From Roseiarcus sp035656495 (GTDB lineage: Bacteria > Pseudomonadota > Alphaproteobacteria > Rhizobiales > Beijerinckiaceae): DNA of 45,991 nucleotides. How positions within the stretch are numbered: position 1 is the first letter of the stretch; every line of letters begins with the position of its first letter. The position numbers were made by a program, and so were the translations under genes. The notes beneath the pieces were generated by a model. That model did no database searches. It was given only the letters and a program-made list of their open reading frames with translations, and had not been told where the DNA came from. The DNA lies in the NCBI GenBank assembly GCA_035656495.1, contig DASRSL010000263.1, positions 1-45,991 of the forward strand, written 5' to 3'. Positions 41,462-45,991 of this stretch are shown here, piece by piece.

Positions 41462-42361
41462 ATGACGCAAAAACCGATCCGCAAGGCCGTGCTTCCCGTC
41501 GCGGGCCTCGGCACCCGCTTCCTTCCGGCGACCAAGGCCGTCCCCAAGGAGATGCTGACCGTCGTCGACCGGCCGATCCTGCAGTACGTCGTGGACGAGG
41601 CGCGCGAGGCGGGAATCGAGCATTTCATTTTCGTCACCGGCCGCAATAAGGGCGTCATCGAGGACCATTTCGATTCGTCCTACGAGCTCGAGGACACGTT
41701 GAAGCGGCGCGGCAAGGGCGCCGAATACGCGGCCCTGATGGCTGATCTGCCTCCTGCCGGGGCGACGAGCTTCACCCGCCAGCAGGCGCCGCTCGGGCTC
41801 GGCCACGCGGTCTGGTGCGCCCGCGACATCGTCGGCGCCGAGCCCTTCGCCGTGCTGCTCCCCGACATGGTGACGAAGGACGGCGCGCGCGGCGGCCGTT
41901 GCCTCGCCCAGTGCGTCGAGGCGTACGACAGGTTTGGCGGCAACGTCCTCGCGGTCGAGGAAGTATCGCCGGACGAGACCCATCAATATGGCGTCGTCGC
42001 GGTGGGCGCCGACGACGGGCATACATTCGAGATCACCGGCATGGTGGAGAAGCCGAAGCCGGGAAAGGCGCCCTCCAACCTCATCCTTTCGGGGCGCTAT
42101 GTCCTGCAGCCGGAGATCTTCCAGATCCTCGAACTGGTCGAGAAGGGCGCGGGCGGCGAGGTTCAGCTGACCGACGGGATGATCCGGCTCGCCCGCACGC
42201 AGAAGTTCCACGGCGTGCGCTTCGACGGCAGCACCTACGACTGCGGCTCGCGACTGGGCTTCCTCGCCGCCAACTTCGCCTTCGCCCTCGGCCGGCACGA
42301 CCTTGCGCCCGGCCTGAGGGAGGAATTGCGCAAGCTGGGCTTCGCGCCCGCCCAGCCGTAA
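41462..42361 (+). CDS. galU: UTP-glucose-1-phosphate uridylyltransferase
   Basis: 299 residues from the ATG at 41462; a GTG two codons earlier is possible, and neither has a clear ribosome site. It makes UDP-glucose, the donor for exopolysaccharide, trehalose and lipopolysaccharide. Family motifs: A-V-L-P-V-A-G-L-G-T-R-F-L-P-A-T-K-A-V-P-K-E-M-L split around the nucleotide-binding Gly loop near 10-30, R-P-I-L-Q-Y-V-V-D-E-A, G-L-G-H-A-V near 112, M-V-E-K-P-K near 195 and F-D-G-S-T-Y-D-C-G-S near 262. Followed by kdsD on the same strand, a surface-polysaccharide pairing. Confidence 0.95.
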   Translation: MTQKPIRKAVLPVAGLGTRFLPATKAVPKEMLTVVDRPILQYVVDEAREAGIEHFIFVTGRNKGVIEDHFDSSYELEDTLKRRGKGAEYAALMADLPPAGATSFTRQQAPLGLGHAVWCARDIVGAEPFAVLLPDMVTKDGARGGRCLAQCVEAYDRFGGNVLAVEEVSPDETHQYGVVAVGADDGHTFEITGMVEKPKPGKAPSNLILSGRYVLQPEIFQILELVEKGAGGEVQLTDGMIRLARTQKFHGVRFDGSTYDCGSRLGFLAANFAFALGRHDLAPGLREELRKLGFAPAQP

Positions 42362-42415
42362 GCGTGCCGCGCCGGGCGAAGTTTTGCCGCGGTCGCTCTG
42401 GTGCTAAACAGGGTC

Positions 42416-43402
42416 ATGATTCACGAACAGGCGAGCGCCGTCCTTTCGGCGATCCGGACCATCGAAAACGAGCGGCGCGGACTCGAGGCGCTCGAGACGG
42501 CGATCCGGATTGCGGGCAAGGGCGGACTCGGCGCCGCCTTTTCCCAGGCGGTCGAGATGATCGCGGCTGCGAGCGGCCGGGTCATCGTCACCGGCATGGG
42601 CAAGTCCGGACATGTCGGCAGGAAGATCGCGGCGACGCTCGCCTCGACCGGGCAGCCGGCCACTTTCGTTCATCCGGCGGAAGCGAGCCACGGCGACCTC
42701 GGGATGGTGCAGAACGGCGACGTCGTGCTGGGCATCTCCTGGTCGGGCGAGACGGTCGAGCTCGCGGCGATCGTCAACTTCGCCAAGCGCTACGCCATTC
42801 CGCTGATCGCGATGACCGCCAACGCCGACAGCACGCTCGGCCGCGAGGCCGACATTTGTCTCACGATGCCGAACGCCGACGAAGCCTGCCCCAACGGGCT
42901 TGCGCCGACGACCTCGACGACCATGCAGCTCGTGCTCGGCGATGCGCTCGCGATCGCGTTGATCGAGGGCCGCGGCTTCACCGCCCGCGACTTTCGCGTC
43001 CTCCATCCGGGCGGCAAGCTCGGCGCGAAGCTGCAGCACGTCCGGGACGTCATGCACACCGGCGAACGGATTCCGCGAATCGCGGCGAACGCGCGCATGG
43101 CCGAGGCGATCGTCGAGATGTCTACCAAGGGGTTCGGCTGCGTGGCGGCGTTCGAGGGCGAGCGGCTGGTCGGGATCGTCACCGACGGGGATCTCCGCCG
43201 GCATCTCGAAGCGAAGTTCTCGCTGGACACGCCGGTCGCCGAGGCGATGACGCGCAAGCCGCGCACGATCGCCCCCGACGCGCTCGTCGCCGAGGCGCTG
43301 GAGAGCATCAGCCGTAAGATCTCCGCCCTTTTGGTGGTCGAGCGCGGCGCGGTGGTCGGGATCGTGCATTTTCACGATCTCATGCGCATCGGGGCGGTGT
43401 AG
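42416..43402 (+). CDS. kdsD: arabinose-5-phosphate isomerase
   Basis: 328 residues from the ATG at 42416, the same length as E. coli KdsD; an upstream GTG at 42401 would add five. It converts ribulose 5-phosphate to arabinose 5-phosphate, the first step to Kdo for lipopolysaccharide. The N-terminal SIS domain (about 40-180) has V-I-V-T-G-M-G-K-S-G-H-V-G-R-K, P-A-E-A-S-H-G-D-L-G-M and G-I-S-W-S-G-E-T-V-E. The C-terminal CBS pair (about 205-325) has V-M-H-T-G, G-I-V-T-D-G-D-L-R-R and G-I-V-H-F-H-D-L. It lies 55 nt after galU, likely the same transcript. Confidence 0.95.
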   Translation: MIHEQASAVLSAIRTIENERRGLEALETAIRIAGKGGLGAAFSQAVEMIAAASGRVIVTGMGKSGHVGRKIAATLASTGQPATFVHPAEASHGDLGMVQNGDVVLGISWSGETVELAAIVNFAKRYAIPLIAMTANADSTLGREADICLTMPNADEACPNGLAPTTSTTMQLVLGDALAIALIEGRGFTARDFRVLHPGGKLGAKLQHVRDVMHTGERIPRIAANARMAEAIVEMSTKGFGCVAAFEGERLVGIVTDGDLRRHLEAKFSLDTPVAEAMTRKPRTIAPDALVAEALESISRKISALLVVERGAVVGIVHFHDLMRIGAV

Positions 43403-43643
43403 ATCGGTCTGTTCCTTGGCAAGATGGCAAGACCACGTTCAGGAGGGGCGGCGCCTGGAATATCCTTGCGACAAGGTTCGCCGCCGAAGGGGGACCTTTC
43501 GAAAGGCGCGCTTCCCGCTGAGTCTGGCGGACCGCCTGCCTGCCGTTCCGCCAAATTCAGGCGTTGCGAGAGCGCGTCGCGCCTTGCCTTGCGCCGGCGC
43601 CTATGGCAGAAGCCCGACGTTTCGGGTGGCGACGCCCGGGTGC

Positions 43644-43718
<75 letters not shown>

Positions 43719-43776
43719 TCGTAAGGCCTTGCTCTCTAAAGGTCTTCTTGAAAATCAACTCGTTTTGTCCATTCTG

Positions 43777-43799
43777 CTGTTACAACCTCCTGTTACAAC
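43777..43799 (+). repeat. two direct repeats CTGTTACAAC between tRNA-Thr and the integrase
   Basis: Exact 10-bp direct repeats at 43777-43786 and 43790-43799, 13 bp apart, directly before the integrase start. Short direct repeats next to an integrase gene and attachment site are typical arm-type sites for the integrase or its excisionase; they could also act in control of the int promoter. Confidence 0.55.
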
Positions 43800-43809
43800 G
43801 AGGCGGCGA

Positions 43810-45390
43810 ATGGCCGGGGAAATTCGCAATCTGCTGAATAGAAAAGGGCGTTATTTCGCCCGCGTGACAGTCCCCAAAGACCTTCGGGATATTGTCGGAA
43901 AGACAGAACTCAGGACCCCACTCGGCCCCGATCGACGAATTGCGCTGCGAAAGCACCCGCTTGCCATGGCCAAGCTGCTCGACGAGCTTGCTGAGGCGCG
44001 CGAAAAAGGCGGGCGTCGACAGAAGCCGCCGTCTCGACCGCTGACCGCAGTTGAGTTGGCGCATCTACACTGTGACGAAATGCTGGAGAGAGACGAGAAG
44101 GCGCGGAATTTTCCGTGCGAGGACGGCGGGCCGGCAGTCGCATCAATGAACCGATTGATCAGCGATGCACGACTACAAGCGCTCAGCCGGGTGGTGAGTG
44201 GCGAAGCTCAAGAGGACGAAATTGCTGCCTTGGTTGGCGTGAGCCTCGATGTATTCCAGGCGCGAGGGATTATCGACGCTTCGCGAGGCTCAGTCGAATG
44301 GCGGGCCTTGGGGCGCCTGCTCGCCAGCGTCGAGATCGAGGTGCAGAAACGGTCCAATGAGCGGGACATGGGCTACTACGGCGGCGCGCCGACGTTTCCG
44401 CCACTGACCCAGCCTCGACCCGCCGACTTGCACGTGGAAGCGGTGTCACTCCGAACTCTGCTCGCAGACTATACGGCGGAACTGCAACGATCCGGCCGCG
44501 GCGCTGAAGCGGCCCGTCGTTGGAAGCCGTGCATCGAACACCTCATTGGCTTTCTCAAACACGATGACGCTCAACGTTTAATTCGCCAAGATGTGCTCAA
44601 TTGGAAGGACGAACTGCAGACGTCGCTCGCGCCCAAGACCGTTCGAGACGCCCACATGAGCGGCCTGAAAGCCATCCTGAACTGGGGCGTCGAGTCGGGT
44701 CGGTTGAAGGAGAACGTAGCGGATCGGGTCAGAGTGGGGGTTCCGCGGAAGGCTGTGACGCGAGAGCGGGGGCTAACAGATGTAGAGGCCGCGGCTATCC
44801 TGAAGGTCTGTCGCTCCTACACGGCAGCTCGACGCCAAAACCCACGAACAACGGAGAGCGCTTTTACAGCGGCCGCGAAAAGATGGATCCCATGGCCTGT
44901 GCGTTTTCCGGCGCCAGAGTCGCCGAGATTGCGCAGCTGCGAAAAGTCGACGTACGCCCTGATGGAGCGATTCCGCACATTCGAATCACTCCCGACGCCG
45001 GATCGGTGAAGACCGGTCAGTTTCGTGACGTACCTTTGCATCCACAGCTGGTTCAACTGGGCTTACTCGATTTCGTTGGAGCGGCCCCTGATGGGCCTTT
45101 GTTTTTCAACCGGCAAGCGATCGAAAAAGCACTCGGCACCCTTCGAAGCAAGTTGCGCAGTGGCTCGCTGTCTGGATTCGCTCGCTGAGACTCATCTCCG
45201 ACCACGTCGATCCTAACCACGGGTGGCGCCATCGAATGAAGACTATCGCTCGCGACCTCGGCCTGGACATGCGCGTGGTAGACGCGATCCAAGGCCATGC
45301 TCCGAGAACAGCCGGCGAGAGTTATGGGGACGTGTCGCTGGCGGCTATGGACAAAATCATTAGCCGGCTGCCTCACGACGACACGAAATA
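43810..45390 (+). pseudogene. tyrosine-type site-specific integrase, two frameshifts
   Basis: The ATG at 43810 has AGGCGG just upstream. The first frame gives an N-terminal segment (R-K-G-R-Y-F-A-R-V-T-V-P-K-D-L), a SAM-like core-binding region (about 250-340, with W-K-D-E-L and L-K-A-I-L-N-W-G) and the start of the catalytic domain. Near 44893 the sense passes to another frame (A-C-A-F-S-G-A-R-V-A-E-I-A-Q-L, holding the catalytic Arg). Near 45152 it passes to a third (N-H-G-W-R-H-R-M-K-T, G-H-A-P-R-T-A-G-E-S-Y-G-D-V, holding the H-x-x-R box and nucleophile Tyr), ending at 45390. Each change fits a single missing base. All catalytic residues survive, so decay is recent. The element inserted at tRNA-Thr. 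Confidence 0.88.
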
Positions 45391-45619
45391 GGCTCTTCGT
45401 CAGCAACCTGGTCGATAAGCTGTGAGAATATTGGACTTCTCGCCGACTCACACCTTGCCGACGTCAATGAGCCGTAGCCGCGTTCCTGCCACCGCCGGCA
45501 AGTCAGGCGGTTTCGGGTGGAGGAGGTCGGGCAGGTAAGTTGATGGTCGGGAGGTCCCGCGGCTTGATGTCGGGCTCGTCCCCCACTGGTCCTCCTGAGT
45601 ACGCGGTAAAATGGCCGGC

Positions 45620-45991
45620 CGCGCTTTCGAGGGTAGGCTTGTCGGGGATGCGGCGGCTCAGGCACTGGGTGGTCAGAACGGCGAGTTCGGACGCGGCCAT
45701 GTCGAGCCAGCTTCCGTGCTTTGGCGCGTAATGCCACTCGAACCGGTTGGTGAGGCGACGGGCTTCGGGAGCGGGGAAGGCCGCGTAGAGCGAGGCCGGC
45801 GTATGCGTGCTCAGATTGTCCTGGAGCAACACGATTTTTTCGGCGGCAGGGAAATGCACGTCGGATAAATCTTTTGAGGACTTTCGCGTAATCGACGGCG
45901 GCGTGGTGGTCGGTCACTTCCACGCGGGCGCCAGCCCTCCAGCGGCGCGAAGATCATGAAGAGATTGGCGACGCCGTTGCGCTGGTATTCG
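45620..45991 (-). pseudogene. IS630-family transposase remnant, cut by window edge
   Basis: Read on the minus strand, three frames together give an IS630 DDE core: E-Y-Q-R-N-G-V-A-N-L-F-M near the window end, then E-V-T-D-H-H-A-A-V-D-Y-A-K-V-L-K, then F-P-A-A-E-K-I-V-L-L-Q-D-N-L-S-T-H-T with a catalytic Asp, and W-H-Y-A-P-K-H-G-S-W-L-D-M-A-A-S-E-L with the last acidic residue. Breaks lie near 45930 and near 45870 (an AAAA run on the coding strand where AAA restores the sense). After I-P-D-K-P-T-L-E the usual C-terminus (ending W-H-F-T-T) is lost. The rest of 45391-45620 has no recognised gene. Confidence 0.8.

Noticed and set aside
41815..43317. 500-codon plus-strand ORF across galU and kdsD
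   Set aside because: Out-of-frame shadow of two clear enzymes; extreme Arg content.

Overview
The window is GC-rich and reads like a chromosomal segment of an alphaproteobacterium of the Hyphomicrobiales (Rhizobiales). The evidence is the aerobic-type cobalamin genes, a class I lysyl-tRNA synthetase, KdsD, dispersed palindromic repeats of the kind common in that order, and IS630/integrase remnants. A Beijerinckiaceae/Methylocystaceae-like host is possible, but the window does not fix the family. There are no rRNA genes and no CRISPR array. Three tRNA genes are present: Thr-CGT, Arg-CCT and Thr-GGT.

Layout. 1-4.2 kb holds the end of a LysR regulator, a small lipoprotein, tRNA-Thr(CGT), a BDH2-like short-chain dehydrogenase, ribokinase and two palindromic repeat elements. 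4.2-13 kb is a minus-strand operon glgE, treS-mak (fused), glgB. It is a complete route from trehalose/maltose through maltose-1-phosphate to branched alpha-glucan. The genes lie 8 nt apart or overlap by ATGA, and GlgE carries an extra N-terminal region that looks like a worn-down GH13 domain. 13.2-14.9 kb encodes an unusual single ORF joining exonuclease III to a FEN/Pol I-type 5'-nuclease. 15.1-20.1 kb is a probable electrophile/aldehyde-stress cluster: a YghZ-type aldo-keto reductase, VOC, TetR, VOC, DUF899 and YciI. The TetR gene has an inverted-repeat operator inside its own promoter.

20.4-27.1 kb contains an orphan solute-binding protein divergent from an XagB-like glycosyltransferase, a CBS-pair protein, LysRS class I and a PilZ protein. 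27.6-30.6 kb is a tightly coupled minus-strand operon thermonuclease-like / M48 lipoprotein peptidase / RdgB, with both junctions ATGA. 30.7-31.4 kb has tRNA-Arg and a frameshifted small exported protein. 31.4-35.7 kb is a cobalamin cluster (cobC, cobD, cobQ, cobO) with overlapping ends. 35.7-39.4 kb has a secreted GH43 arabinanase-like protein preceded by a 48-codon antitoxin-HTH remnant, an FAD-linked D-lactate/glycolate-type dehydrogenase and a GGCT-like protein. 39.6-43.4 kb has purH, galU and kdsD. 43.6-46.0 kb is accessory DNA: tRNA-Thr(GGT) followed at once by a decayed tyrosine integrase and a decayed IS630 transposase.

The most notable items are the ExoIII/5'-nuclease fusion, the long GlgE with its degenerate GH13-like half, the TetR-controlled VOC/DUF899/YciI cluster, and long near-palindromic repeats present in at least two copies 33 kb apart. 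One repeat copy appears to have supplied the C-terminus and stop codon of the DUF899 gene. No search was run. Family calls rest on motifs and remembered family sequences.
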